A stretch of DNA of 64,000 nucleotides from Flexithrix dorotheae DSM 6795 (GCF_000379765.1 NZ_KB903431.1:635788-699787), one strand, 5' to 3'; positions 17,612 to 27,371 are shown, numbered from the stretch's first letter. Translations and numbers: made by a program. The notes: generated by a model not told the origin, from the letters alone.

Positions 17612-18889
17612 TTGAACTTCCCTCTTTATTATTTAAGAAATCTCCTTAGGATTCGCTTTTATTTTTTTTATGGAATAATTCTCTTTTTTTCTGTTTCGGT
17701 GGGAAATGGTCAGGAAATCAGTATTCGCGATAAAAATGAAATCCGCTACGATGCTAAATTATTTGTTAAGGAATTGGAGTTATTGATGAATACCTTGGCA
17801 AATCCCAATATTAGCCGGTATTCCAGAGATATTTTAATCAATAACAGTTATTCTCCATCTGCCAACCAGATTTTTCTAAATGAAGATGTAATTATAGAGG
17901 ATGATATAGATCCCAATAATGTAGATTATTCTTCTGTTAAGGATGTGAGGGTGGAAAAATACCTGAAAGATCTGGATTTATTTTACCTTAAAAGTGATGA
18001 CCAATCAATTGGATTTACAAGTCTTATTTCCGGGGAGGTGAAAATTGGTGAGTATGTTTATATCGAAGTGTATTTCGAAAGTTTGTTTAATGGCTCCCAT
18101 AAGCTCTTACCCGATCCATATAAAGTCACCAAAAGAGTAGTTACCATTAAAGCAGAAAAGCAAAATGATATGTGGAAAATGCTTATTGCCAGTATAGTGT
18201 TCTACAATCCGAATAAGCATAAATTTGTTCAGGAATATCTGGATTATTTAAATAGGGAGAATACGGTGGATTCGTTGGAAGTGGTCATTGACTCTTTAAA
18301 CCAAAATATACAAATTGCTCAGGAAAATGAAGTGATTCCTGTAGAATCAGTGACTAAAGATAAAAATTCAAATCTACAATATGAGTTAGGGGTAAATACA
18401 GGATTAGGATTTCCTGTTGGCAAATTTTCAGATCAGGCTAAAACCGGATTAGCCTTTGGGTTGGAAGGAATCTATTATATTAATAGTTCTGCGGCTGTTG
18501 AAGGTGCAGTTACATGGAATTCATTTAAAGGCAAAAATGAAAATTCAGGTCCCAAAAAGTGGAATAGCACTTCTTATAACATTTCAATTCTATATTTCCT
18601 GGATGTGGATAAAATCAGGCCGTTTGTAAGCCTTGGAGTTGGAGTTTATAGAGTGAAATCTGTTTTTCAGGCACCAGGAGTTCCTGAATTAAGTATTGAG
18701 CCCAGTGAGTTTAAAGAAATTACCAATAACTTTGGGTTTGTCCCTAAAATAGGAAATGTAATAGCGGTCAATGAGAATTTAAATTTTAATCCTACTTTAT
18801 CAATCAATAATATATTTTACAAAGGGGAATTAACAGAGGGCATGTCATTTGTCTCATTGAATTTTTCTTTGTTATATAAATTCTATTGA
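17612..18889 (+). CDS. Secreted protein with a C-terminal outer-membrane beta-barrel domain
   Basis: 425 residues from a TTG start. An in-frame stop at 17567-17569 and the lack of an upstream ATG leave TTG as the only start that retains the signal peptide (FYFFYGIILFFSVSVGNGQ). Residues about 30-240 form a region of unknown type with a DSLEVVIDSLNQNIQ helix at its end. Residues about 255-425 look like an eight-stranded barrel: YELGVNTGLGFPVGKFSD, AAVEGAVTWNSF, IRPFVSLGVGVYRVKS and a C-terminal FVSLNFSLLYKFY ending in an aromatic. Its stop overlaps the stop of the convergent Kelch gene by 7 bp. Confidence 0.75.
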   Translation: MNFPLYYLRNLLRIRFYFFYGIILFFSVSVGNGQEISIRDKNEIRYDAKLFVKELELLMNTLANPNISRYSRDILINNSYSPSANQIFLNEDVIIEDDIDPNNVDYSSVKDVRVEKYLKDLDLFYLKSDDQSIGFTSLISGEVKIGEYVYIEVYFESLFNGSHKLLPDPYKVTKRVVTIKAEKQNDMWKMLIASIVFYNPNKHKFVQEYLDYLNRENTVDSLEVVIDSLNQNIQIAQENEVIPVESVTKDKNSNLQYELGVNTGLGFPVGKFSDQAKTGLAFGLEGIYYINSSAAVEGAVTWNSFKGKNENSGPKKWNSTSYNISILYFLDVDKIRPFVSLGVGVYRVKSVFQAPGVPELSIEPSEFKEITNNFGFVPKIGNVIAVNENLNFNPTLSINNIFYKGELTEGMSFVSLNFSLLYKFY

Positions 18890-20457
18890 GGAAAAGTGTT
18901 TGGAAAATACATGTAAAAATCATTAAGCGCATTTCCTTTTTCCCCTTTTCCTGTCAAAAGGAATCCATTTGTCTGCGTACTGATACCTACAGCTTCCTGT
19001 CTGTTTTCGCCAGGTATACTATTGAGTTGAGTCCATTCTCCTGATACAGGATCAAATTCCCAAAAATCATTTAGATTATTTCCTTCTTTATCCACCCCTG
19101 TCATTACATAACCTTTCTGCCCAATAGTAAATGCAGTTGCGCTGGATCTTTCAATTCCTGGAAATTCATTAATTTCTTCCCATTGATCATTTTCAATATC
19201 ATACTCCCAAAAATCTTTGAAAAAACTCTCATTACGGCCCTCGCCCAAACCGACATATGCTTTTTTCCCAATTACAAAAGTCACGGCATTTTTTCTACTT
19301 TCTCCTTCAAAATCCTCTAGTCTTTCCCAATCGTTTTTTTCCATATTATATTCCCAAAAGTCATCCAGAAAACGGTTGTTGGCTCTTTCTCCCAAACCCA
19401 GGTAACCTTTCTTTTCATGAGCAAAACTAATGGCGGAATTCCTGTCAAAGCTGGGTAGAGGTTCTTTCCATTCCCAATAATTAAATTCATCATTATAAGC
19501 CCATACCGATCGTCTTCGGGAATTTCCATTAACTAATCCAGTTCCCATAAATCCTTTGTTTTCAATTGCAAACCCTGTGCATTCCGTTACATTTCCCATG
19601 GGCGAAAAGGCCACCTGCTCCCAAACTTCATTCTGAATATCATATTTCCAGAAATCATTTAAGGTTTGATTTTCAGAACTGTTTCCTGTGCCAATGAAAA
19701 TCATATTATCCTTTAAAAATCCAACTGCACCATATCGGGCTTCGAATGGTAAATTATCCATCTTTTTCCATCCAGGAGTCATAAAGCTTATTTGGTCACC
19801 GTAAATTGTACCATATACCGTAGTGACGAAAGGACGTAAATAATAAACTGTGGCTTGTTTTAAGCCTGTCAGATTGCTTTCAAAATCCTCCTCATTGTCC
19901 AATTCCCCCTGATTTACAAGATTATCCTCAATCGTAGGGTTTTGATTCTCTGACCAGCAGTGACCATGACCAATAATGGGGTTAGCTCCCAAATCTTCAA
20001 TTTTTGTTATTAGGGTAGCATTATCTTCAGAAACAGATAAAATTTCAGTTTTGGCAATTTTTGCCGGAGTCAGATCCGGAGAAGTTTCAAATTGGATAGC
20101 ATCACCATAATGTACCTGAAAAGCAGTTGCAGCAAAAGGTCTCACGAAATAGGTAGTGTTAGGAAGAAGATTTTCAAGGTCAGAATAGTAGGTCTCAATG
20201 TCGTTTTTTTCGCCAATTGCAAATACACTGTCTGAAACTGTTGGAGCTTGATTGGTTGACCAGCAATGTCCGTGTTGTAAAATAGGGTTAGGTCCCAGGT
20301 TGGATATTTTTCCGGAGATTCTGGCTGAATTGCTTGAAATGGTTTCTAATTTGGCCTCAAGAAGGGTAGGGGCAGTTAAATCAAAGATATTTTCACGGCA
20401 TGAAAAAAGTAAAATAAGAAGCACAAAACTTATTACAGGATTTTTTAATTTATCCAT
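18883..20457 (-). CDS. Kelch-repeat lipoprotein with two FN3-like modules
   Basis: 524 residues. A lipoprotein signal ends at LLFSC with Cys20. Two tandem beta-sandwich modules of about 95 residues follow, each with a GHGHCWS motif and a TTYFVRPFA or TVYYLRPFV strand. These are typical Bacteroidota surface repeats. The C-terminal part (about 225-520) holds about six Kelch blades recognisable by DFWKYD, DFWEYN, DFWEYD or DFWEFD followed by W at +7 or so, forming a beta propeller. A carbohydrate- or protein-binding role on the cell surface is likely. The gene is divergent from the 7TMR-DISM kinase and overlaps the convergent barrel gene at the stop. Confidence 0.88.
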   Translation of the reverse strand: MDKLKNPVISFVLLILLFSCRENIFDLTAPTLLEAKLETISSNSARISGKISNLGPNPILQHGHCWSTNQAPTVSDSVFAIGEKNDIETYYSDLENLLPNTTYFVRPFAATAFQVHYGDAIQFETSPDLTPAKIAKTEILSVSEDNATLITKIEDLGANPIIGHGHCWSENQNPTIEDNLVNQGELDNEEDFESNLTGLKQATVYYLRPFVTTVYGTIYGDQISFMTPGWKKMDNLPFEARYGAVGFLKDNMIFIGTGNSSENQTLNDFWKYDIQNEVWEQVAFSPMGNVTECTGFAIENKGFMGTGLVNGNSRRRSVWAYNDEFNYWEWKEPLPSFDRNSAISFAHEKKGYLGLGERANNRFLDDFWEYNMEKNDWERLEDFEGESRKNAVTFVIGKKAYVGLGEGRNESFFKDFWEYDIENDQWEEINEFPGIERSSATAFTIGQKGYVMTGVDKEGNNLNDFWEFDPVSGEWTQLNSIPGENRQEAVGISTQTNGFLLTGKGEKGNALNDFYMYFPNTFPQ

Positions 20458-21023
20458 TCTAGTTTCAGTTTATAATTTAGTTGGATAGCCTTTTTTAGTA
20501 AAATAACCTCAAATATTGATCTAAAAAAGTGTGGTTTGAATTAGTTTTTACTAAAAATTAAAATTTCAGCCATACTCTAAATATTCAAGGGTTTGAACTA
20601 AATAATTATAAAATTAAAAAATAAAATTCCATTCTCTTATTTGGTTTGGGAATATTAGGATAATGAATTTTTGACCTTTCTTTCGTCAGGCTAAATAGAA
20701 TGAGGATGAGAAGGAGTTTGGCACAAACTCCCTTAAACTTATCAGCAATTTAGAAATAAGTTTATGGTTGTTTTATTAATAATCATTAACCTTTATCGTT
20801 AGAAACTGCAATTGCAGAGCAGACGCAAATGTTACTTTGCCTAAAGGTTATGTGTTTTTTTTAACATTTTGTTAACCAGTTGTTTATATGAAAATGAAAG
20901 TTAGGAGTGAACTAAATATGCTTTTTTTTAGCCGAAAGCTTCAAACTAAAAAGTCCTATAAAATAAACTGCCAAAAAAAAATTACATGAGAGATTATATT
21001 AAGTGAAATAATAATCCTTTTTA
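20458..21023. other. 566-bp divergent intergenic region with several inverted repeats
   Basis: No credible ORF. Inverted repeats are clustered on the side of the histidine kinase: GGAGTTTG-GCA-CAAACTCC (20713-20731), AAACTTAT/ATAAGTTT (20735-20763), the perfect palindrome CTGCAATTGCAG (20806-20817), and GCAAA/TTTGC (20825-20840). They could be operators or part of a structured leader or small RNA. I recognise no known RNA family. Confidence 0.4.
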
Positions 21024-23120
21024 ATGAAGTTTAGAATTTTATTTTTTATTTTTTTTATTTACCATTTTTTTTATGGGGTGAATTCGTTTTCTCAAACAAG
21101 AAAACCGATCGCTGATAATGGTATTTTAAATTTACAAAAATGGAATTTTGAAAAGGATGGGGCGATAAAACTGGATGGGGAATGGCTATTTTATTGGAAT
21201 AAATTTCTGGATTCTACAGTGGAATCAAATTCTAATAATCAGTTGCATCCATTAATAATAAAAGTCCCCTCTGCATGGAATAATGTTTCCCAAAATGGTT
21301 TTGAATTACCAGGAATGGGATATGCCACTTATCGATTAAAGGTTTTATTGCCGGATTCTACGGAAAGAATGGGGTTGAAAATACCCACTGTGGGGAGTGC
21401 CTTGGACGTTTTTATCAACGGAGAAAAAATAGCAGTATCCGGTACTGTAGGAAGCAATAAAGCGAAAATGATTCCCAGTCTTGCCTCATATGTAACCTAT
21501 TTCGATCTAAAAGGAGCAAATGAAGCTGATATAATTCTGCATATCTCAAATTTCTATCATAGCAAAGGAGGAATAAGAAATTCTTTTAAGCTTGGTTTAG
21601 AAAAAGATATTCAGGGTGGATGGGAAAATGTCTTGTTTTTAGAGTTGTTTCTAATTGGTTGTATTTTTATAATAGGGCTTTATCATCAGGGACTTTTTAT
21701 CCTTCGAAAAAATGATAAATCACTTTATTTTTTCGGCTTATTTTGTTTTTTGATGGCTTTGAGAATAACCACTACTGGTGAATACCTCATTAATAGTATT
21801 TTCCTAATTAATTGGGAATGGGTGGTTAAACTGGAATATCTCAGCTTTTATTTTTGTGTTCCTGCCTTTGCTGCATATGCGTACTACGTTTTTCCTCTTG
21901 ATATTTCCAGGATTATCATCAGGATTTCGATGGGAGTTGCTTTAGGTTTTTCTTGTGTGGTTATTTTTACCCCTGCAGAGTTTTTTTCTCAGTTATTAGT
22001 TTGGTACCAGATTTTTTCCATTGGAATGGGAATTTATGGTATTGTGGTACTTTATATCGCTATAAATAAGAAAAGAGAAGGAGCTAATATATTTTTTATT
22101 GGTTTTAATTTGTTGTTCTTAAGTTTGGTAAACGACATTCTATATTCCAATGGAGTAATTCAAACCGGTAATTATTTTTCCCTTGGTATTTTTGTTTTTA
22201 TTTTTTGCCAGTCATTTTTGTTGTCCTTAAGATTCTCCAATGCATTTAACCGGGCAGAGTCTCTTACCAGAGCCTTAAACGATGTGAATGTAAATCTGGA
22301 AAATCTAGTAGATGAGCGGACCCGATCATTGAAAAAAGCAAATACTGAGCTCACGGAAAAAAATGCCCAGATTAATGCACAACATGAGGAGATGATAAAG
22401 CTCAGCCATGAGTTAGATAAGTTTGTATACAGTACCTCACACGATCTAAGGGCCCCGATAGCATCTGCCTTAGGCCTTGTAAATCTCGCCAAAAATGAAA
22501 AAAATATTCACTTGGTGCATCAGTATCTTGAAATGAATGAAAAGTGTTTGGGAAAACTGGATGGAATTATAAGGGATATTATTAATTACAGTCAAAATTC
22601 CCGTCTGGAGGTACTAAATGAGAAAATAGATTTTGAGAAACTTACTGAAAACGTGCTTGAAAACTTTTTGCTGGAGGGGGATTTAAGTAAAATTAAGATT
22701 AACGTAAATATTTCTGGAAATCAGGATTTTTATTCTGATGAAAGTCGATTGTTTGTAATGCTTAAAAGCTTGATTTCCAATTCTATAAGATTCTCTGATT
22801 TATCTAAAGAAAATCCATATATTGCCATAAATATTAAGGCGGGGAATGATAATGCTGCCATAAATATTACTGATAACGGGAGGGGAATTGAGGAAAGCCA
22901 TCAGGAAAAAATATTTGATATGTTTTTCAAGGCAAATGAAAATAATTCTGGTTCCGGATTAGGGCTTTATATTGTAAATGAGACTTTGCTGAGGCTGGGA
23001 GGGAAGAAGGTGGTTTCTTCCAAGCCTGGGATGGGTACAACTATTACCCTGCTTATTCCTAATTTTAATTCAGGTACTATTCCTGTGCATAAATTTTCAA
23101 GCACCTCCTCTTCAATTTAA
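21024..23120 (+). CDS. Sensor histidine kinase with 7TMR-DISM module
   Basis: 698 residues. A signal peptide (1-24) is followed by a jelly-roll 7TMR-DISMED-like sensory domain (about 30-185, with LDGEWLFYW, VPSAWNN, GYATYRLKVLLP and GLKIPTVGSALDVFINGEK). Seven membrane segments follow (about 205-400), then a coiled coil (about 415-460). His473 in STSHDLRAPI is the HisKA phosphoacceptor. The HATPase domain has NSIRFS, ITDNGRGI and SGSGLGLYI. Its ligand is unknown; the jelly-roll module suggests a sugar or similar. No response regulator gene is adjacent. Confidence 0.92.
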   Translation: MKFRILFFIFFIYHFFYGVNSFSQTRKPIADNGILNLQKWNFEKDGAIKLDGEWLFYWNKFLDSTVESNSNNQLHPLIIKVPSAWNNVSQNGFELPGMGYATYRLKVLLPDSTERMGLKIPTVGSALDVFINGEKIAVSGTVGSNKAKMIPSLASYVTYFDLKGANEADIILHISNFYHSKGGIRNSFKLGLEKDIQGGWENVLFLELFLIGCIFIIGLYHQGLFILRKNDKSLYFFGLFCFLMALRITTTGEYLINSIFLINWEWVVKLEYLSFYFCVPAFAAYAYYVFPLDISRIIIRISMGVALGFSCVVIFTPAEFFSQLLVWYQIFSIGMGIYGIVVLYIAINKKREGANIFFIGFNLLFLSLVNDILYSNGVIQTGNYFSLGIFVFIFCQSFLLSLRFSNAFNRAESLTRALNDVNVNLENLVDERTRSLKKANTELTEKNAQINAQHEEMIKLSHELDKFVYSTSHDLRAPIASALGLVNLAKNEKNIHLVHQYLEMNEKCLGKLDGIIRDIINYSQNSRLEVLNEKIDFEKLTENVLENFLLEGDLSKIKINVNISGNQDFYSDESRLFVMLKSLISNSIRFSDLSKENPYIAINIKAGNDNAAINITDNGRGIEESHQEKIFDMFFKANENNSGSGLGLYIVNETLLRLGGKKVVSSKPGMGTTITLLIPNFNSGTIPVHKFSSTSSSI

Positions 23121-23343
23121 ATATACCAGATAAAAAAATATCATTCTATTGATTGTATCACATTTGAATTGATAAAAGCCTCATAGGCAGACTTTCCAAT
23201 AAAAATTGACTTGCTTTCTACCCAAAAGGAATTTAAATTACTTTCGGTTGACAGGGTTCTAATCCTGTAGAAAAGATGAATAAAAAAATTAGCTTTGCAG
23301 GAATTTGAAGGCAGTTTAGCACAAAGAATTTAAATTGGGAAAA
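23121..23343 (+). promoter_or_regulatory. coaX: Upstream region of coaX with a candidate -7 element
   Basis: TAGCTTTG at 23290-23297 fits TAnnTTTG, 47 bases before the coaX ATG. No TTG is present at the -33 spacing. A T-arm-like ACAGGGTTCTAATCCTGT at 23251-23268 is not part of a foldable tRNA. Confidence 0.3.
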
Positions 23344-24114
23344 ATGTTTTTAGGAATTGATATAGGGAATACCAATATTGTTTATGGAATTTTTTCAGGT
23401 GGGGAGTGGCTTCCTCAAATAAGGGTGGAAACTTCATTGCATAAAAATGCATCTGATTATGAGAGGCATTTGAGGTCTGAATTTTTGGAACAGGATATAA
23501 AAAAAGATCAGATTCAACAAGTAGTTATAAGCAGTGTGGTCCCGGGAATCACGAATACAATTGAAGAAATGGTTCATTTATTTTTAGGTGTTCAACCCTT
23601 TTTATTGAAGCCAAAAAATATACGCCAACTTCAATTAGGTATACAAAACCCATCAGAAATAGGAAGCGACCTGGTTGCAAATGCACTGGCAGCTGTCCAT
23701 AAATTTAAACAAGCCTGTATTGTGGTAGATTTTGGAACAGCTCTTACTTTTACCGTGATAAATGATAAGCAAAAGATACTAGGGGTTTCCATTGCTCCAG
23801 GGATAAAAACAGCCATGAAGGCATTGTCCAGCAATACGGCCCAATTACCTGAAATTCCCCTGGTGCTTCCGGATTCAGCCATCGGAAAAAATACTGTACA
23901 CGCTATTCAGGCAGGGATTTTAGTGGGTTATGTAGGCATGGTAGAGCACATGATTAAGGAAATAAAAAAAGAAATGCCAACCGATACAAAGATTATTGCC
24001 ACTGGGGGACTTTCTTCTGTATTGAAACCTTTAGCTATTCTTTTTGATGAAATAGATCTCCATCTGACTTTAAAAGGGCTAAAGATTTATGGTGAAAATT
24101 ATCCATTGTATTAA
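23344..24114 (+). CDS. coaX: Type III pantothenate kinase
   Basis: Phosphorylates pantothenate, the first step of coenzyme A synthesis. It has the ASKHA-fold motifs MFLGIDIGNTN (phosphate 1), VVDFGTALTFTVI (phosphate 2) and an IIATGGLSSVL adenosine motif. Other family parts are IGSDLVANALAAVHKF and ILGVSIAPGIKTAMKAL. I use ATG 23344, since an in-frame TTG at 23335 would only add three residues before the strand. Length is 256 residues, as expected. The stop overlaps that of the convergent lipoprotein gene through a TTAA tetranucleotide. Confidence 0.95.
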   Translation: MFLGIDIGNTNIVYGIFSGGEWLPQIRVETSLHKNASDYERHLRSEFLEQDIKKDQIQQVVISSVVPGITNTIEEMVHLFLGVQPFLLKPKNIRQLQLGIQNPSEIGSDLVANALAAVHKFKQACIVVDFGTALTFTVINDKQKILGVSIAPGIKTAMKALSSNTAQLPEIPLVLPDSAIGKNTVHAIQAGILVGYVGMVEHMIKEIKKEMPTDTKIIATGGLSSVLKPLAILFDEIDLHLTLKGLKIYGENYPLY

Positions 24115-24653
24115 TTGATTTGGTCATTGATTTCCTTTAACCATTTTACAAGTTTTTGAGCTTTTTTATGTTTATTTTCTCTTTCGAAATCTCCACTCTG
24201 GCTTAGAAATACTTGTTCATATTTATTTGAATCAGCGCTAAAATCATATCCCGAAAAAACAATGGCTCCCATATCAGCACCTATGTTTTTAGCTTCGGAT
24301 ATTTCCCCTTTTTTGGCCTCTTCAATCAAACTGAACATTTCCTGCAATTCCTCTTCACTAACCCTGATTTCGGTAAGCTCAGCATGGCTAAGGTTTTCTA
24401 TCATTTCGGTATTACTCAAAAAGCCTTTTTCAGAGAAGTGCCAATTAGCATTATTGTCTACATTATATTTGAGTACATTTCCTTCGTGATCAATCAACCA
24501 GCCCTTGTTAATATAACCCCAGGCATGATTTACATGGGAGTATTGGAATAGTACGAATTGTTCGGTAGGAATGGGCGGGAGATTATCTTTATTTTCACAT
24601 GAAAGACAAAAAAATAAAATAGAAATGGCAAGAAATTTTGAAATCATTTTCAT
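24111..24653 (-). CDS. Lipoprotein of unknown function
   Basis: About 180 residues from the chosen ATG at 24653. The frame is open to 24713, but the lipoprotein signal MKMISKFLAISILFFCLSC starts here, with a lipidated Cys at residue 19. The mature protein is acidic at its start, then has LTEIRVSEEELQEMFSLI, GADMGAIVFSGYDF and a basic C-terminal helix HKKAQKLVKWLKEI. I recognise no family. It shares overlapping stop codons with coaX. Confidence 0.68.
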   Translation of the reverse strand: MKMISKFLAISILFFCLSCENKDNLPPIPTEQFVLFQYSHVNHAWGYINKGWLIDHEGNVLKYNVDNNANWHFSEKGFLSNTEMIENLSHAELTEIRVSEEELQEMFSLIEEAKKGEISEAKNIGADMGAIVFSGYDFSADSNKYEQVFLSQSGDFERENKHKKAQKLVKWLKEINDQIN

Positions 24654-24754
24654 TACAGAAAGGATTTTTAATTTCCTGCCATTACGAGTGAAAATTCCAT
24701 TTCGCTTCACCAAAGATGGAATTTTTAACAGATTTTATTTTTCAGCTAATTGGT

Positions 24755-25849
24755 CTATTGAACCTGGGCAAATGCTGAGGCAACCTGATCAATGGCCTCT
24801 TTACCTAATTCGTCATCTGTATTAACCACAATTCTATATCTAAAAGTAGTGGATTGTCCTGGTTCAAGTTTAAAATTTAGCACTTCCTTACCTTTTGAAA
24901 AAACTTCCTGGCCTAGTGGGTTAGCAGAAAATAATCCATACTTTCTGGAATGCCAATAAGTTGGATATCCCGGGTTCTCCGGATGGTCCACGATGACTAC
25001 ATTTATGGTTTTCCCATTTTTCTTCCCAAATAATTTGCACCAATTCGCTCTTTTCGCCCAAACATCTCCACCAGTGGTCCCATTACTGTTTAAATAATCT
25101 CCGGAAACTCCTGTATTATCCATTTTAGCTACTTCTGTTGGATTACCTTTAGCATCTGTAAGAATTAATTCTTCGTCAGTAGGTAATTCTAGTTCTCGGG
25201 CCATTCTTATGGCAAATGCACCTTCCTTATTGTCCTTAAAGCTTACTGCTTTTTCCTGAGCCGTTAATTTTACAATTCTATCAATTATTCTTGAATTGCC
25301 ATTTTCGGAAAATGTAAATCTTGTTTCTTCCTTAAGTAAAACTTCACCTTCATTGTTCAGCCAATCTGCTTTTACTTCCAGTGTTCCATTATCCCCATTG
25401 CTTGAAGATACAATATCGGTATGTTTAATTTTCCCATACTCACTTTTCTTTTCCACAGGAATGTCATAGGAATTGTTCCAGAAATCTAGTCCATTTACAT
25501 CTCCATAGTTAAACCAGTTTCCTACATGGTGAGGATGGTCTACTCTTTCCCCTGGTCTGGGATCAAGTGGAAAACCCCGGGTTATGGCAATATTTCCTGG
25601 GGCATTTATTGGATATAATACAGGTTTTTCAAGATCAAGTGGATAGATGTAGGCCGTGAAAAGTTCATCTCCAAACCAGACCTCTACTTTTCTATCAGCT
25701 TCCTTATTGATTAGTTTAATATTTTCATCTTTCTCTTCCATTGATGGTTCTGAATTCGTGGTGTTTTCCTCTTTAACCTTTGAACTACACCCGATAAGTC
25801 CAAAAATTACAGAAATAATGAGGAAATTAATTATTGATTTTAACTTCAT
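24755..25849 (-). CDS. DUF6807 (PmoA-like) lipoprotein
   Basis: About 364 residues from the ATG at 25849. The frame is open to 25921, but the lipoprotein signal MKLKSIINFLIISVIFGLIGC starts here, with Cys21 in LIGC. The mature protein has the DUF6807/PmoA-type motifs: PGNIAITRGFPLDPRPGER, VDHPHHVGNWFNYGDVNGLDFW, FAIRMARELELP and NPGYPTYWHSRKYGLFSANP. The HPHH motif is well conserved in the family. These proteins are named after methane oxygenase but are found in polysaccharide-degrading heterotrophs, where they accompany Gfo/Idh/MocA and DUF1080 genes. A role in sugar catabolism is inferred from that context. Confidence 0.85.
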   Translation of the reverse strand: MKLKSIINFLIISVIFGLIGCSSKVKEENTTNSEPSMEEKDENIKLINKEADRKVEVWFGDELFTAYIYPLDLEKPVLYPINAPGNIAITRGFPLDPRPGERVDHPHHVGNWFNYGDVNGLDFWNNSYDIPVEKKSEYGKIKHTDIVSSSNGDNGTLEVKADWLNNEGEVLLKEETRFTFSENGNSRIIDRIVKLTAQEKAVSFKDNKEGAFAIRMARELELPTDEELILTDAKGNPTEVAKMDNTGVSGDYLNSNGTTGGDVWAKRANWCKLFGKKNGKTINVVIVDHPENPGYPTYWHSRKYGLFSANPLGQEVFSKGKEVLNFKLEPGQSTTFRYRIVVNTDDELGKEAIDQVASAFAQVQ

Positions 25850-25952
25850 TTTCTTCAGTTTTTTTAGAGTTATATGGTTTTGAATAATTTCTTTAAAAAT
25901 TTTAAACAGATCCGGAATCAATGACCAAATGAGCCAGCCGGATTGTGGGATT

Positions 25953-25989
25953 AAAAAAAGTGGCAGAATCAGTAATCACTGCCACTTTT
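25953..25989 (-). terminator. Terminator after the Gfo/Idh/MocA gene
   Basis: An 11-bp stem AAAAGTGGCAG / CTGCCACTTTT (25956-25966 with 25979-25989). The run of A at 25953-25959 gives a U tail on the minus strand. It lies between the oxidoreductase and DUF6807 genes, so those two are at least partly uncoupled. Confidence 0.75.
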
Positions 25990-26018
25990 CCTTAATCTAT
26001 TCAAAAACTTCAAATAAA

Positions 26019-27371
26019 TTAACTGGTCACAATTTCCTGGTTAATCTCATCAAAGGTAACTTTCTTTCCTGTGTGCAAGGCTGTAGTTGTCATTAAGTTA
26101 GCAATAGAATGATTATAACCAACTTTCACAGGGGCATTTGTATTTACGTTTCTATCCCTAACACATTCCATCCAGTTTCTCATATGGGCTGATGTCATAT
26201 TATCCACACCGGTGTTTGCTCCGGTTTCTACTTTCACTAAGTCAGCCAGTTTTAAATCAGGTAATAGATTAGGTTTCATTCCCATGGCTGAAGCATGTTT
26301 TTCCTTAAGGCCACCATCTGGAGAAACTGTATTGGAATCCAGGTTTAAAGTACCGCCATTGGAATAGTAAATTTCCTTGGTCCCACCTGCACTGTTGTGC
26401 ATTCTGGAAGAGTAAACTACCTGAAAACCTTTTGTTTCGTCATCTAAAGGACCGTATTCGAAAACTGCAGTCATGGTATCTGCATTTTTTCTACCGTCTT
26501 TCCAGACATACACTCCACCATTAGCCGAAACGCTTCTTGGGTGGTTCAATCCACTGAACCAATGAACTGTGTCAATTTGGTGTGACATCCATTGGCCCGG
26601 AATTCCTGATGAATAGGGCCAAAATAGTCGATACTCCAAATATTTTCTAGGGTCCCATTCCACTTTTGGTCGATTCATTAAATATCGATCCCAATCGGTG
26701 TCTTCCTTTTTAATTGTAGAAGTTAAATCGGGCCTTCTCCATCTTCCGGGTTGGTTAACATTCCATGTCATTTCCACCATGGTAATATCTCCAAACTTTC
26801 CTTCCTTTATAAAATTATGGGCAGCATGATAATTTTGCCCACTTCTTCTTTGTGAACCGATTTGAATGACCTTACCAGATGCTTCAATCGCTTTTAAAGC
26901 TACCTTATTGTCTTCCATTGATTCGGCAAAAGGCTTTTCGCAATACACATCACATCCGGCTTCTACAGCTTGTTTGGCATGAAGGGCATGTTGAAAATCT
27001 GCTGTACTAATAATTACAGCATCAATATCTCCCCGGTCATAAAGTTCTTCATTATTTCTGGAGGCTTCGATGTTACCAGCCTTCATGTCATTTTTGATAT
27101 ATGCCAAACATTCTTCTCTTCGCCTGTTCCAAATATCTGAAACGGCAACAAACTGAAAATTCAGTTCTTTGCTATGATTGGTAAATGCCGGGATTAATGA
27201 ACTTTTAGCTCTGTTGGAAAATCCAACGATACCTACTCTAACCCTGTCATTTGAGCCAATAATCCTGGCATAACTTTCAGCTGAAAAGGTGGAGGCTACT
27301 CCCAATCCTACAGTTCCTAATGCAGTTTTTTTAATAAAACTCCTTCTGGTGTTTTCTGATCCGTTTTTCAT
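26019..27371 (-). CDS. Gfo/Idh/MocA-family oxidoreductase with a Tat signal
   Basis: 450 residues. The N-terminus has a twin-arginine signal (RRSFIKKTALGTVGLGVASTFS), so the enzyme is exported folded with its cofactor. The NAD(P)-binding domain starts VRVGIVGFSNRAKSSLIPAF and contains the CEKPFAESMEDN motif with the conserved Lys of EKP. The C-terminal domain carries GIPGQWMSHQIDTVHWF. Such secreted forms oxidise or reduce sugars, often at C3. It lies between a DUF1080 and a DUF6807 gene. A TAATTTTG element lies 20 bp before the start, perhaps a promoter. Confidence 0.9.
   Translation of the reverse strand: MKNGSENTRRSFIKKTALGTVGLGVASTFSAESYARIIGSNDRVRVGIVGFSNRAKSSLIPAFTNHSKELNFQFVAVSDIWNRRREECLAYIKNDMKAGNIEASRNNEELYDRGDIDAVIISTADFQHALHAKQAVEAGCDVYCEKPFAESMEDNKVALKAIEASGKVIQIGSQRRSGQNYHAAHNFIKEGKFGDITMVEMTWNVNQPGRWRRPDLTSTIKKEDTDWDRYLMNRPKVEWDPRKYLEYRLFWPYSSGIPGQWMSHQIDTVHWFSGLNHPRSVSANGGVYVWKDGRKNADTMTAVFEYGPLDDETKGFQVVYSSRMHNSAGGTKEIYYSNGGTLNLDSNTVSPDGGLKEKHASAMGMKPNLLPDLKLADLVKVETGANTGVDNMTSAHMRNWMECVRDRNVNTNAPVKVGYNHSIANLMTTTALHTGKKVTFDEINQEIVTS

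Noticed and set aside
22172-22492. 106-residue minus-strand ORF inside the 7TMR-DISM kinase gene
   Set aside because: Lies over the coiled coil and HisKA region of the kinase; Ser/Phe-rich shadow with no signal.
23251-23268. tRNA-like T-arm (ACAGGGTTCTAATCCTGT) upstream of coaX
   Set aside because: The arm has an eight-base loop, and the surrounding bases give only about 62 nt between possible acceptor strands. There is no D arm or anticodon arm. It may be chance or a worn remnant of a tRNA-type sequence.
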